DNA of 64,000 nt from CADCTP01 sp963849885 (lineage in GTDB: Bacteria; Actinomycetota; Actinomycetes; Mycobacteriales; CADCTP01): assembly GCA_963849885.1 (NCBI GenBank), contig CAWKIV010000009.1, forward strand, positions 1 through 64,000, given 5' to 3'. Shown here piece after piece: positions 31,606 through 40,459 of the stretch; position 1 is the first letter of the stretch; every line of letters begins with the position of its first letter. The position numbers were made by a program, and so were the translations under genes. A model generated the notes under the pieces. That model had not been told where the DNA came from and did not search any database. It saw only the letters and a list, made by a program, of their open reading frames with translations.

Positions 31606-32072
31606 ATGTATCTGTCGACAAGCAGGCAAGGCGAGGCAACCCGGACGGGTGATGCCGATGCACTACCGTCGGCTGCCGTGACCGGCTCCGCTGCCTCGCG
31701 CCGGCCGGCCGGCCCACCCGCCGGCCGGCCCGTCGCTGGCGCTCCGGCGGGGTCGCCCGTGGTCGCCGCAGGGTCGGCGGACGGCCGGACATCCGCCGGC
31801 GGACGCGCGGCCATCGATGGCACTGCCACCTGGTTGGAGCGCCGGTGCTTCCGGCGGACGGCCGGACATCCGCTGGCCGACCTACGGCCTTCGATGGCAC
31901 TGCCACCTCGGTTGGAGCGCCGGTGCTCTCGGCGGGTCCGGCGGACGGCCCGACATCCGCCGGCGGACCTGAGGCCTTCGATGGCACTGCATCGCCGGTG
32001 GGAGCGTCCGTGTTCTCCGAGGGTCCGGTGGATCGCCCGACCCCTGCCGGCGACCCGGAGCCGGGCCGGTGA
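31606..32072 (+). pseudogene. Repeat-rich ORF before scpA, broken by one frameshift
   Basis: The reading frame from ATG 31606 (MYLSTSRQGEATRTGDADAL) enters a 29-residue repeat (ADGRTSAGGRAAIDGTAT) and then loses frame near 31831, where ACCTGG replaces ACCTCGG of the next unit. The following units continue in another frame (FDGTATSVGAPVLSAGP) and end in a GTGA overlap with scpA. Joining the frames gives a disordered protein of about 155 residues. It could be a real coupled gene with a sequencing error, or a decaying repeat. Confidence 0.5.
31774..32071 (+). repeat. 87-bp tandem repeat before scpA
   Basis: Unit 1 (31774-31850, ten bases shorter), units 2 (31851-31937) and 3 (31938-32024), each exactly 87 bases, and a partial fourth to 32071. 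Shared core: GGCGGACGGCCGGACATCCG and TTCGATGGCACTGCCACC. The 87-base length is 29 codons. Confidence 0.8.
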
Positions 32073-32998
32073 GCGAGGCAGGTGTCCGGCCCGCCGCGAA
32101 CGCGCCCGCCGCGGGGGCGGGGGTCGACCGTGCGGATCCGGCGCCGATCAGCGGAACGCCGAGTGAGCTGTACTCCGCCGGCAGCGAGGCGGGGGAGAGC
32201 GGATCGGCCCGCCCGCCGGCGTTCGAGGTGCGGCTGGAGAACTTCGAAGGCCCGTTTGATCTACTCCTCAACCTCATCTCTAAACATCAGCTCGACGTAA
32301 CCGAGGTTGCGCTGTCCCGCGTGACCGACGAGTTCATCGCACACATCCGGGCGCTCGGCACGTCGTGGGACCTCGGCCAGGCCACCGAGTTCCTCGTTGT
32401 CGCCGCGACGCTGCTCGACCTCAAGGCCGCCCGGCTGCTGCCGTCGGCGGAGGTCGAGGACGAGGAGGACCTGGCGCTGCTGGAGGCCCGGGACCTGCTC
32501 TTCGCCCGCCTCCTGCAGTACCGGGCGTACAAGCAGGTCGCCGCCCACTTCCGCGCGCTGGAGACCGCGCAGTCCGGCCGCTTCCCGCGCGCCGTGCCGC
32601 TGGAGCCCCGGTTCGCCGAGCTGATGCCCGAAGTGCTGCTCAACGTCACGCCGGAGCAGCTGGCCCGGATCGCCGCCGAGGCGCTGCGGCCGAAGCCGCC
32701 GCCGACCGTCTCGATCACCCACATCTATGCCGCCCGGGTCAGCGTCCGCGAGCACGCCTCGATCCTGCGGGAGCGGCTCGCCCGCAGCGGCCAGTCCACC
32801 TTCCGCGCGCTCACCCAGGACTGCCAGCACACGGTCGAGCTGGTCGCCCGGTTCCTCGCCCTGCTCGAGCTCTACCGCGAAGGGGCGGTCGCCTTCGACC
32901 AGGTCGCGCCGCTGGGGGAGCTGTGGGTCCGCTGGACCGGCTCGGCCGATGCCGCGGAGCCGGCCGACCGCCAGGACATCGACGAGGAGTACGGGTGA
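32069..32998 (+). CDS. scpA: Segregation and condensation protein A
   Basis: 309 residues from GTG 32069. The kleisin of the SMC complex: FEVRLENFEGPFDLLLNLIS and KHQLDVTEVALSRVTDEF at the N-terminal SMC-binding domain, ATEFLVVAATLLDLKAARLLP in the middle, and a C-terminal winged helix (VELVARFLALLELYREGAV). A 55-residue disordered extension precedes the core. Codons around 32255-32310 are notably A/T-rich (rare CTA, TCT and GTA). The stop overlaps the next GTG. Confidence 0.95.
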   Translation: MSEAGVRPAANAPAAGAGVDRADPAPISGTPSELYSAGSEAGESGSARPPAFEVRLENFEGPFDLLLNLISKHQLDVTEVALSRVTDEFIAHIRALGTSWDLGQATEFLVVAATLLDLKAARLLPSAEVEDEEDLALLEARDLLFARLLQYRAYKQVAAHFRALETAQSGRFPRAVPLEPRFAELMPEVLLNVTPEQLARIAAEALRPKPPPTVSITHIYAARVSVREHASILRERLARSGQSTFRALTQDCQHTVELVARFLALLELYREGAVAFDQVAPLGELWVRWTGSADAAEPADRQDIDEEYG

Positions 32999-33163
32999 GC
33001 GAGACGCCGTACGGACAGGACGGCACGGCGGCAGAGCGCCCTGTCGACACACCGACAGACGCCGGCCGTCCGGCCAGCGAAGTCGCTGCGACGATCGATG
33101 CCCAAGTCGACGAAGTGACAGAGCAAGCCGCGACCGAGTGCGGCGGGACCGAGCGATGCCGAC
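32995..33163 (+). other. Probable detached N-terminal leader of scpB (frameshift)
   Basis: GTG 32995 overlaps the scpA stop in the usual GTGA fashion and opens MSETPYGQDGTAAERP then IDAQVDEVTEQAAT. The QVDE unit recurs four times in the scpB leader but in a different frame. Removing one G from GGG at about 33144 joins the two frames smoothly. As written, the frame continues out of phase to a stop at 33300. Confidence 0.55.
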
Positions 33164-34252
33164 GTGACGGCCCGGGTCGACAGCGAGGCCTTGCTGCCGG
33201 CGGTGGCGGGCGGGTCGACGGTGCAGGACGAGGGTGGGGGAGCAGTGACCACGGGGGAGTTCGAGGCGGAGCGGGCCGATCGCTCTATATCGCTGAGTAG
33301 CCAAGTCGATGAAACGGCCGACGGCGCCGAGGCAAGCGCCACCGCGGCGCCGGCCGGTGACCACGCGTCGGGGACGGCTGACCTGGCTGCGCCGGCCGGT
33401 GACCACGCGTCGGGAACGGCTCACCTGGCCGCGACGCACGGTGAAGTCGATCAAGCGGCAGCCGATGCCGGCGCGGGAGCACAGGCAGCGAGCGGAGCCA
33501 ACGCCGGCACGCAGGCGCCGGCACCGGGGAGCACCCCGGTGTCCGCGAGTGATCAAGTCGACCAAACGGCAAACGGTCCCGACACCGGACAGGCGGGGCC
33601 GAGGAGCACCTCGATCGCCGCGGGTGGTCAAGTCGATGAAGCGGCGGGCGGTGGGAGGCGGGGAAGCACCTCGGTGGCCGAGGGCGGGGCAGCGGAGCTC
33701 GAGGACCCCGAGCGGCTCCGGGCCGCGGTCGAGGCGGTGCTGCTCGTCGTGGACACCCCGACCAGCGCGACCGACCTCGCCCTGGTCCTCGGCCGGCCCG
33801 TCGCCGAGGTCGAGGAGGCGCTGCGCTCGCTGCAGGCCGACTACGACGCCGGCGGCCGTGGCATGGACCTGCGCGAGGTCGCCGAGGGCTGGCGGCTCTA
33901 CAGCCGGGAGGACTTCGCCCCGTACGTCGAGCGCTTCGTCCTCGACGGCCAGCAGGCGCGGCTCACCCAGGCGGCGCTGGAGACACTGGCGGTGATCGCG
34001 TACCGGCAGCCGGTGACGCGGTCACGCATCGCGGGGATCCGGGGTGTGAGCGTCGACGCGGTGATGCGTACCCTGCTCACCCGGGGCCTCGTGGAGGAGT
34101 GCGGCGCGGACCCGGACACCGGCGGTGGGCTCTACCGGACGACGCGGCTCTTCCTCGAGAAGGTGGGGCTCCGGTCACTGGACGAGCTACCGTCTCTTGC
34201 TCCACTCCTACCCGATACCTCGCAGCTGGATGATGTCGCAGTCTCAACCTGA
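33164..34252 (+). CDS. scpB: Segregation and condensation protein B
   Basis: The intact frame gives 362 residues; the conserved winged-helix ScpB core occupies about residues 180-345 (LRAAVEAVLLVVDTPTSATD, RGMDLREVAEGWRLYSREDF, ETLAVIAYRQPVTRSRIAGI, VDAVMRTLLTRGLVEECG). The preceding part is a disordered leader with repeated QVD(E/Q) units, such as SQVDETADG, GEVDQAAAD and DQVDQTANG. The start shown is the first GTG after the suspected frame break; GTG 33245, after GGGGGAG, is another option. With the upstream leader the protein would be about 418 residues. Confidence 0.9.
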   Translation: MTARVDSEALLPAVAGGSTVQDEGGGAVTTGEFEAERADRSISLSSQVDETADGAEASATAAPAGDHASGTADLAAPAGDHASGTAHLAATHGEVDQAAADAGAGAQAASGANAGTQAPAPGSTPVSASDQVDQTANGPDTGQAGPRSTSIAAGGQVDEAAGGGRRGSTSVAEGGAAELEDPERLRAAVEAVLLVVDTPTSATDLALVLGRPVAEVEEALRSLQADYDAGGRGMDLREVAEGWRLYSREDFAPYVERFVLDGQQARLTQAALETLAVIAYRQPVTRSRIAGIRGVSVDAVMRTLLTRGLVEECGADPDTGGGLYRTTRLFLEKVGLRSLDELPSLAPLLPDTSQLDDVAVST

Positions 34253-35000
34253 GAAGCAGACGGATGGCGTCCGTTTGCAGAAGGTCCTCGCCGCCGCCGG
34301 CCTGGGCTCCCGCCGTGCCTGCGAGGAGCTGATCGCCGCCGGCCGCGTCGCCGTGGACGGCCGCGTCGTCCGGGAGCAGGGCCTGCGGGTCGATCCCGGC
34401 ACGGCCGAGGTCACCGTGGACGGCAGCCGGGTCAACGTGCGGTCGGACCTGGTGTACCTCGCGCTGAACAAGCCCCGCGGCGTGCTCAGCACGATGAGCG
34501 ACCCGGAGGGCCGGCCGACGGTGGGGGACTACGTCGCCGAGCGGTCGCAGCGGCTCTTCCACGTCGGCCGGCTGGACGCCGACACCGAGGGGCTGCTGCT
34601 GCTCACCAACGACGGCGACCTGGCGCACCGGCTGACGCACCCGTCGTTCGAGGTCGCCAAGACCTACCTCGCCGAGGTGCCCGGACCGATCCCGCGGACG
34701 CTGGGCCGGCGGCTGCGGGCCGGCGTCGAGCTGGAGGACGGTCCGGTGCGGGTCGACTCGTTCGCGGTGGTCGACGTGGCGGCCGGCCGAGCGGTGGTCG
34801 AGATCGTCCTGCACGAGGGCCGCAAGCACGTCGTCCGCCGGCTGCTGGCCGCGGTGGAGCACCCGGTCTCCCGGCTGGTACGGACCGCGGTCGGGCCCGT
34901 GCAGCTGGGGCACCAGCGGCAGGGGACGGTGCGGCGGCTCAGCCAGAAGGAGATCGGCGACCTGCACCGCATGGTGGAGGAGCGTGCGCCTCGCGGCTGA
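34230..35000 (+). CDS. rluB: Pseudouridine synthase RluB/RsuA family
   Basis: About 256 residues. An S4 domain (VRLQKVLAAAGLGSRRACEE) is followed by the catalytic motif HVGRLDADTEGLLLLTNDG, with the Asp nucleophile, then HEGRKHVVRRLLAAVEHPV. It modifies a uridine of 23S rRNA, by family. Tandem ATGs at 34230 and 34233 overlap the end of scpB by about 20 bases. This is the last gene before a 2.6-kb gap. Confidence 0.93.
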   Translation: MMSQSQPEKQTDGVRLQKVLAAAGLGSRRACEELIAAGRVAVDGRVVREQGLRVDPGTAEVTVDGSRVNVRSDLVYLALNKPRGVLSTMSDPEGRPTVGDYVAERSQRLFHVGRLDADTEGLLLLTNDGDLAHRLTHPSFEVAKTYLAEVPGPIPRTLGRRLRAGVELEDGPVRVDSFAVVDVAAGRAVVEIVLHEGRKHVVRRLLAAVEHPVSRLVRTAVGPVQLGHQRQGTVRRLSQKEIGDLHRMVEERAPRG

Positions 35001-35023
35001 GCCCGCGGTTGTCGCGGGCTCAG
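34997..35023 (+). terminator. Terminator hairpin of the scpAB-rluB operon
   Basis: A perfect 11-bp stem CTGAGCCCGCG/CGCGGGCTCAG with a GTTGT loop begins inside the rluB stop codon. There is no T tract. Confidence 0.7.
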
Positions 35024-37595
35024 GCTCGCGGGGGCTGGTCCGAGCAGCTCTGTCGGCGCGGCTGACCGCGCTCAGGGCCGGGGACAGCAACCTGCACGGT
35101 CAGCGGCCACTTCTGGCCTGAGCTTGCCTGTGGCCGCCGGCGACCGTGCTCGCTGAGGCGGGACAGCGTGTTCCGGCCAGGGCAACGCCCACTGCCGCGC
35201 GCAGTGCCGCGGTGGCCGTGCGCCGCTGTGCTGTGCGCCGGGCAGCTGAGAAGGCGGGCCCCACCTCTGGATCGTCTTGGGACGCAGCCGCGTCCCGCCC
35301 GGCCGGCTGCGGGAGCGGTGGGCTACACACCTCGGTCGGTGCCGTCATCGATCGAGTTCGCGGCACGGCAGCGGGGCGGGGAGCGCCGTCGACCGGCGGA
35401 GCAGGGCAGCGGGGCGGGGAGCGCGGTCGACCGGCGGACCTGTCCGGGCGGCCGTGTGGGTCGAGGGCCGGCGGGTCGGCTCGGCCGCCGCCCTGGGACG
35501 CACGGGGGCTGCCGGCGGCGGCGGCAGCTCAGCTCGGCCGACGTTGGTGCACGGCGTGGCGGACCCGCCCGGACCGGGGCGCGACCGGCGCCGACGGAGG
35601 AGGACGGGCGTGGGGGACCGCTGCGGCGAGCGGCTACGGTCCGCGCCCGGCCGAGGCGAGAGTCGGAACCTTGAACTCGGCTAGACGAGATGCAGACGCG
35701 ACCGTAGGCAGCTTCGACGCTCAGCAGCTTCGACGTCTCACCTGCTGATCAGCCAACCAATGAAACGGCGTACAACTTTGTCGATCTAGTGGTGTGTAGG
35801 GGACCGGCCGCATGAGAGGGCGCGAGTCGTAGCGAGCCTCAATGTCGATATCCCGTTTAACTGCAGCCTGACGATGCGATCGTCAAGCATGTAAGTCGAC
35901 TTCAAAGGATAGCGCGGAGTGTGACGAGAGTGTCGACATACCGCGCGGCCTTTCGAGTAAGCAGTGTATTACTGTGCAACCTCACAGGCTTACAGGTTGA
36001 ACCACTGACCTCTAAGTCGACACAGACACGAAGGGTCGTAGCTCCGTGGCGGTGGGCGGCGAGCGCGTGAGGGAACGCCGGGCTCTGCTCTGGTCGGTGA
36101 CCAGGAGTGCACGGTGGCGCCCGGGCGAGCCGCTGCTCGGGCGGCCGGTCGAGCAGCTGGGCAGGGGTCGGTGATCTCTGTTCCGCCCCCGCAGCGAGCT
36201 CCTGATCGAGGGCAGGGCGCGCCGGGCAGCCGGGCCGCGTCCACGCCGGGTCGGGACTGGTTCGGTCGGCCCGGCGCGGACGGAGCTGTCGGGCGTTCCG
36301 GGTGGCGCCGCACCGGAGGCGGTGGCACAGCTTCGTGCCGGCTGGCCCGGCTCGGGAGGGCTGGTCGAGGAGGCTCGGTTGACTGCTGGCCAGGGCTGGG
36401 GAGTTGGTCGAGGGGAGGCTCGGTCGACTGCTGGCCCGGACTGGGGAGCCGGTCGAGGAGGATCGTCGACTGCTGGCCCGGGCTTGGGGAGCTGGTCGAG
36501 GAGGCCCGGTGGCTGGAGTCGGCCCGCCGAGGCTCGGTCGGAGCGGTGGTCGGAGCGGCGTGGCCGGCGAGTTCGTCGGCGCTCGGGCGGCTGCCGGAGC
36601 CAGCGACTTCATCGGTGTCACTCCGGGGACGGTCCAGCCGTGGGCGGCGCGCCGGCCTGGCCATCGGCGCAGAGTGTGCTGGTCAGCAGGGTCCGAGCGG
36701 GTGGTTGGTCGATGTGCCCGCTCGGGCGGGCCTGGGCCCATGCAAGCGCGGCACGGCTGGGCGGGCGGCGGCCCTGGGCAGGTCCTGGGGGCAGGGGCAG
36801 GCTCGCGATGCGCCCGGTGCACGCTTGGGCAGCACCGAGACGCCGTCCCCGGACGCCCGCACGTCGGGCTGCATGGCCGCTCGACGGTGGCTCCGGCGGC
36901 CGACCGGTGCATGGACGCCGGTGGGACGCAGGGCGGCTCTCTCCGGACGGGCTGGCAAGCCGGCGCAGGCGTGGGCGGCTTCGTGACCAGCCCAGGTGTC
37001 GGGGCGGCCGGCGGCAGGTCTGGCGGGCGGTCCGGCGCCAGCGGGGCGGCGCCGGCTGTGCGGAGTCGGCAGCCCCGGTGCCCGACCGTGCCCGGTGGGG
37101 CTCTGGTGTCGACCGAGCACGCCTGCGGGAGCGCTGGGACGCCTCGGGGCAGGGCAGCTACCACGCCGCGGCGGCCGGGTGGAGGCATCCCGGCCGGGAG
37201 CCGGCGGCGGAATGGTGGACCGGCGTTCGCCGCCCGGCGCACCGATGGGGGCGGGTCACCGTGTGGCGGTTGACCGACTGTGGCGAATCACCGCCGCGGG
37301 AGCCATCGGCATGGGCCTTCGTACGCGTGAGAGGGGTGCGTCGTCGTGCGCTGGCTGCTGCTGATCGCCGTGCGGGCGGAATTCTCGGATCGGTCGGCGG
37401 ATGGGGTCATCGTGCAGATATCAGCGTCGAGTTGCTGACATTCGTCTGATAATCCGGTGGAGAATAAGACTAGCTCGCCGAGAATCTCTCAAGCTCATGT
37501 CGAGAAGAAGAACCGAACCCCGGTGAGTGCCTGACTGCTCCGCCTGGGCAGAATGCCGGCATGTGGGTCGGGCCAGCAGCGGCGGGACGGGTGAC
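35024..37595. other. 2.6-kb region without a recognisable gene
   Basis: Open frames exist on both strands but all have Arg, Trp and Cys-rich translations, no third-position GC bias and no family resemblance. Contents: a 41-base duplicated segment (GCAGCGGGGCGGGGAGCG, about 35366 and 35407); an A/T-richer block at 35690-36020 with three GTCGAC sites; a 43-45-bp tandem repeat at 36363; and another A/T-richer block at 37400-37510 with TGATAAT (37447). Actinobacteria often have a prephenate dehydrogenase gene here, and I see no trace of it. Confidence 0.6.
36363..36516. repeat. 43-45-bp tandem repeat
   Basis: Copies start at 36363, 36406, 36451 and (partial) 36494, each beginning GGTCGAGG and containing GACTGCTGGCC. 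Unit length alternates 43, 45 and 43, so no one reading frame is kept. Confidence 0.75.
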
Positions 37596-38300
37596 GTGCG
37601 GGACGTGATCGCCCTGGACGGTCCGTCCGGCACCGGCAAGTCGACCGTGGCCCGCGGGCTGGCCCGCCGGCTCGGCTTCCGCTACCTCGACACCGGCGCG
37701 ATGTACCGGGCGGTCACCTGGGCGGTGCTGCGCGACGGCGTCGACCCGGAGGACGCGGTCGCCGTCACCGCGCTGGCGCGGCGGACCCGGGTGGACGTCT
37801 CCACGGACCCGGACCATCCGCGGGTGTCGGTGGACGGGCGCCCGGTCGACCGGGAGATCCGGTCCCGGGCGGTGACGACGGCGGTCAGCCCGGTGTCCGC
37901 GACACCCGGCGTGCGCGAGGTGCTGGTGGCGGCGCAGCAGGAGCTGATCGGCGCCGGCCGGGTGGTCGCCGAGGGCCGGGACATCGGCACCGTCGTCGCG
38001 CCGGGGGCGCCGCTCAAGGTCTTCCTCACCGCGTCGACGGACGCGCGGGCGCACCGCCGGTCCCGGCAGGACGGCACCACCGACCACAGCTCGACCGCCG
38101 CGGACCTCGACCGGCGGGACACCTACGACAGCACGCGGAAGCACAGCCCGCTGCGGCCCGCGGACGACGCCGTGCACGTGGACACGACGGCGCTGGGCGT
38201 CACCGAGGTGATACAGCGGCTTGTCGACCTGGCGACTGAGCGCGGGATCGTCCAGGGGACGCGCCGCGGCGGTGCCGCGCCGGAGACGCCGCACGCGTGA
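37596..38300 (+). CDS. cmk: Cytidylate kinase
   Basis: 234 residues from GTG 37596. Phosphorylates CMP/dCMP. P-loop LDGPSGTGKSTVARGLA, then RYLDTGAMYRAVTWAVLRDG, the substrate loop AEGRDIGTVVAPGA and RRSRQDGTTDHS as the lid. The frame is open to 37527, but homology begins at DVIALDGPSG, which favours GTG 37596 or 37605. cmk and der are adjacent in most actinobacteria. Confidence 0.94.
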   Translation: MRDVIALDGPSGTGKSTVARGLARRLGFRYLDTGAMYRAVTWAVLRDGVDPEDAVAVTALARRTRVDVSTDPDHPRVSVDGRPVDREIRSRAVTTAVSPVSATPGVREVLVAAQQELIGAGRVVAEGRDIGTVVAPGAPLKVFLTASTDARAHRRSRQDGTTDHSSTAADLDRRDTYDSTRKHSPLRPADDAVHVDTTALGVTEVIQRLVDLATERGIVQGTRRGGAAPETPHA

Positions 38301-38371
38301 GAGGCGCTGGACCCGGTCACCGGTGAGCCGACCCCGGAAGCAGGCGGCCGTCCACCTGGCCGGTCAGGGCG

Positions 38372-38640
38372 GTCGCCGGCCGGCACCCGCTGAGCGGATG
38401 GCGCCCGGTGGCGGTGGCCGGGCCGCGGCAGCCAGCCTCCAGGGTCCGCGACCGCGGCCGGCGCTGCGCTGAGGGTGCCCGGCACTGCCGGTCGCCGGCC
38501 GGCACCCGCTGAGCGGTGGCGGCCCCGGTGGTGGTGGGCGGGCCGCGGCAGCCAACCTCCAGGGTCCGCGACCGCGGCCGGCGCCGCGGTGAGGGTCCCG
38601 GCGCTGCCGGTCGCCGGCCACGGCACCGCCGAGCTGCGCG
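38372..38640. repeat. 119-bp tandem repeat between cmk and der
   Basis: Two near-identical 119-base copies (38372-38490, 38491-38609) and the start of a third. Each begins GTCGCCGGCCGGCACCCGCT and contains GGGCCGCGGCAGCCA and CTCCAGGGTCCGCGACCGCG. No convincing gene is present in 38301-38820, so this may be a regulatory or non-functional duplication. Confidence 0.85.
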
Positions 38641-38820
38641 GCCGGCGCGCGCCGGCCCGCCGGCCGCCGGTCCTGGTGATCGTCGGCGCCCCGGTCGTGC
38701 TGCCCGCCGCCCGCGGCCTGCCCGCGGCGTACGGTGGCGGCGGCTGCCGACCGGGTCCGCACCGCCCCTCGCGGCGCACGTGGCGGCGACCCGGCCGAGC
38801 AGGAAGTGAGGGAGACGACG

Positions 38821-40209
38821 ATGACGGGCGACGACGCCGGCGACTGGACCGAGCTCGCCGACGCCGCCGACACCGAGGACGAGCTGCTTGTCGACTTGCC
38901 GGTTCTGGCCGTCGTCGGCCGGCCGAACGTCGGCAAGTCGACCCTGGTGAACCGCATCCTGGGGCGCCGGGAGGCCGTCGTCCAGGACGTGCCGGGGGTG
39001 ACCCGGGACCGGGTGGCGTACGACGCGCAGTGGGCCGGGCGCCGCTTCACCGTGGTCGACACCGGCGGCTGGGAGCCGGACGCGCGCGGCTTCGCGGCCC
39101 GGGTGGCCGCGCAGGCGGAGCGGGCCATCGAGTCGGCGGACGCGGTGATGCTGGTGGTGGACGCCTCGGTCGGCGCGACCGCGACCGACGAGGCGGTCGC
39201 CCGGGTGCTCCGCCGCGGCGGCAAGCCGGTCGTGCTGGCCGCGAACAAGGTGGACGACGAGCGGACCGAGGCCGACGCGGCCGCGCTGTGGTCGCTCGGC
39301 CTGGGCGAGCCCTACTCGGTGAGCGCCCTGCACGGCCGGGGCAGCGGCGACCTCCTCGACGCGGTGCTCGCCGCGCTGCCGGAGGCTCCGCCGGAGCGGC
39401 TCGGCGAGGCCGGCGGCCCCCGGCGGGTCGCCCTGGTCGGCCGGCCCAACGTGGGCAAGTCCAGCCTGCTCAACCGGCTGGCCCGGGAGGACCGGGCCAT
39501 GGTGGACGCCGTCGCCGGCACCACCGTCGACCCGGTGGACAGCCTGGTCGAGATCGGCTCAGAGACCTGGCGGTTTGTCGATACGGCGGGACTGCGACGA
39601 AGGGTCAAGGAGGCGAGCGGCGCGGAGTACTACGCCAGCCTGCGCACCGCCTCGGCGATCGAGGCGGCCGAGGTCGCGGTGGTGCTGCTGGACGCCAGCG
39701 AGCCGATCAGCGAGCAGGACCAGCGGGTGATCGGCGCGGTCGTCGAGGCCGGCCGGGCGCTGGTGCTCGCCTTCAACAAGTGGGACCTGGTCGACGGCGA
39801 CCGCCGGGAGCGGCTGGACAAGGAGATCGACCGGGAGCTGCTGCGGGTCCGCTGGGCGCCCCGGGTGAACGTGTCCGCGGCCACCGGGCGCAGCGTGGAC
39901 AGGCTGGCGCCGGCGCTGCGTACCGCGCTCGAGTCGTGGGAGCAGCGGGTGTCGACCGGCCGGCTGAACAGCTGGGTCTCCGAGCTGGTCGCGGCCACCC
40001 CGCCGCCGGCCCGCGGCGGCCGGCAGCCGCGCGTGCTCTTCGCCACCCAGGCCGGGACGCGGCCGCCGCGCTTCGTGCTGTTCACCACCGGCTTCCTGGA
40101 GCCGGCGTACCGGCGCTTCGTGGAGCGGCGGCTGCGGGAGGACTTCGGCTTCCCCGGGACGCCGATCGAGGTGTCGGTGCGGGTCCGGGAGAAGCGCGGC
40201 AAGAAGTGA
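38821..40209 (+). CDS. der: Ribosome-associated GTPase Der (EngA)
   Basis: 462 residues with two G domains and a C-terminal KH-like domain. G1a GRPNVGKSTLVNRILG, G3a DTGGW, G4a NKVD; G1b GRPNVGKSSLLNRL, G3b DTAGLRRR, G4b NKWD. Needed for 50S assembly. ATG 38821 follows GAGGGAG. The N-terminal 24 residues are acidic and variable. Near 38884 a few rare codons (CTT, TTG, GTT) stand out. Confidence 0.96.
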   Translation: MTGDDAGDWTELADAADTEDELLVDLPVLAVVGRPNVGKSTLVNRILGRREAVVQDVPGVTRDRVAYDAQWAGRRFTVVDTGGWEPDARGFAARVAAQAERAIESADAVMLVVDASVGATATDEAVARVLRRGGKPVVLAANKVDDERTEADAAALWSLGLGEPYSVSALHGRGSGDLLDAVLAALPEAPPERLGEAGGPRRVALVGRPNVGKSSLLNRLAREDRAMVDAVAGTTVDPVDSLVEIGSETWRFVDTAGLRRRVKEASGAEYYASLRTASAIEAAEVAVVLLDASEPISEQDQRVIGAVVEAGRALVLAFNKWDLVDGDRRERLDKEIDRELLRVRWAPRVNVSAATGRSVDRLAPALRTALESWEQRVSTGRLNSWVSELVAATPPPARGGRQPRVLFATQAGTRPPRFVLFTTGFLEPAYRRFVERRLREDFGFPGTPIEVSVRVREKRGKK

Positions 40210-40341
40210 GGAACGCCGCCAACCGTCCGTACATCGAGGCGAGGTTGAGACTCGATGGCGGCGGCGCGCCTGGTGAAACGCGCCGCAAGCGCCCGGGACC
40301 GCTGCGGTAGGCTCGGCACCGCCGGCACGCCCAGTGCGGTC

Positions 40342-40415
40342 CGGGACGTGGCGCAGTTTGGTAGCGCACCTGACTGGGGGTCAGGGGGTCGTGGGTTCAA
40401 ATCCCGCCGTCCCGA
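40342..40415 (+). tRNA. tRNA-Pro (anticodon GGG)
   Basis: A 74-base cloverleaf: acceptor CGGGACG/CGTCCCG, D arm GCGCAGTTTGGTAGCGC, anticodon stem CCTGA/TCAGG with loop CTGGGGG, and T arm GTGGGTTCAAATCCCGC. Discriminator A; the CCA end is not encoded. It lies between der and pgsA, read with both. Confidence 0.93.
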
Positions 40416-40459
40416 CAGAAGCGACGCGCCGCTGACGGCGGCGGACGCGAGGAGGACGG

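Noticed and set aside
36114..37449. Several 220-375-codon frames on both strands in the gap after rluB
   Set aside because: They overlap one another, are rich in Trp, Cys and Arg, lack third-position GC bias, and include repeats whose length changes the frame.
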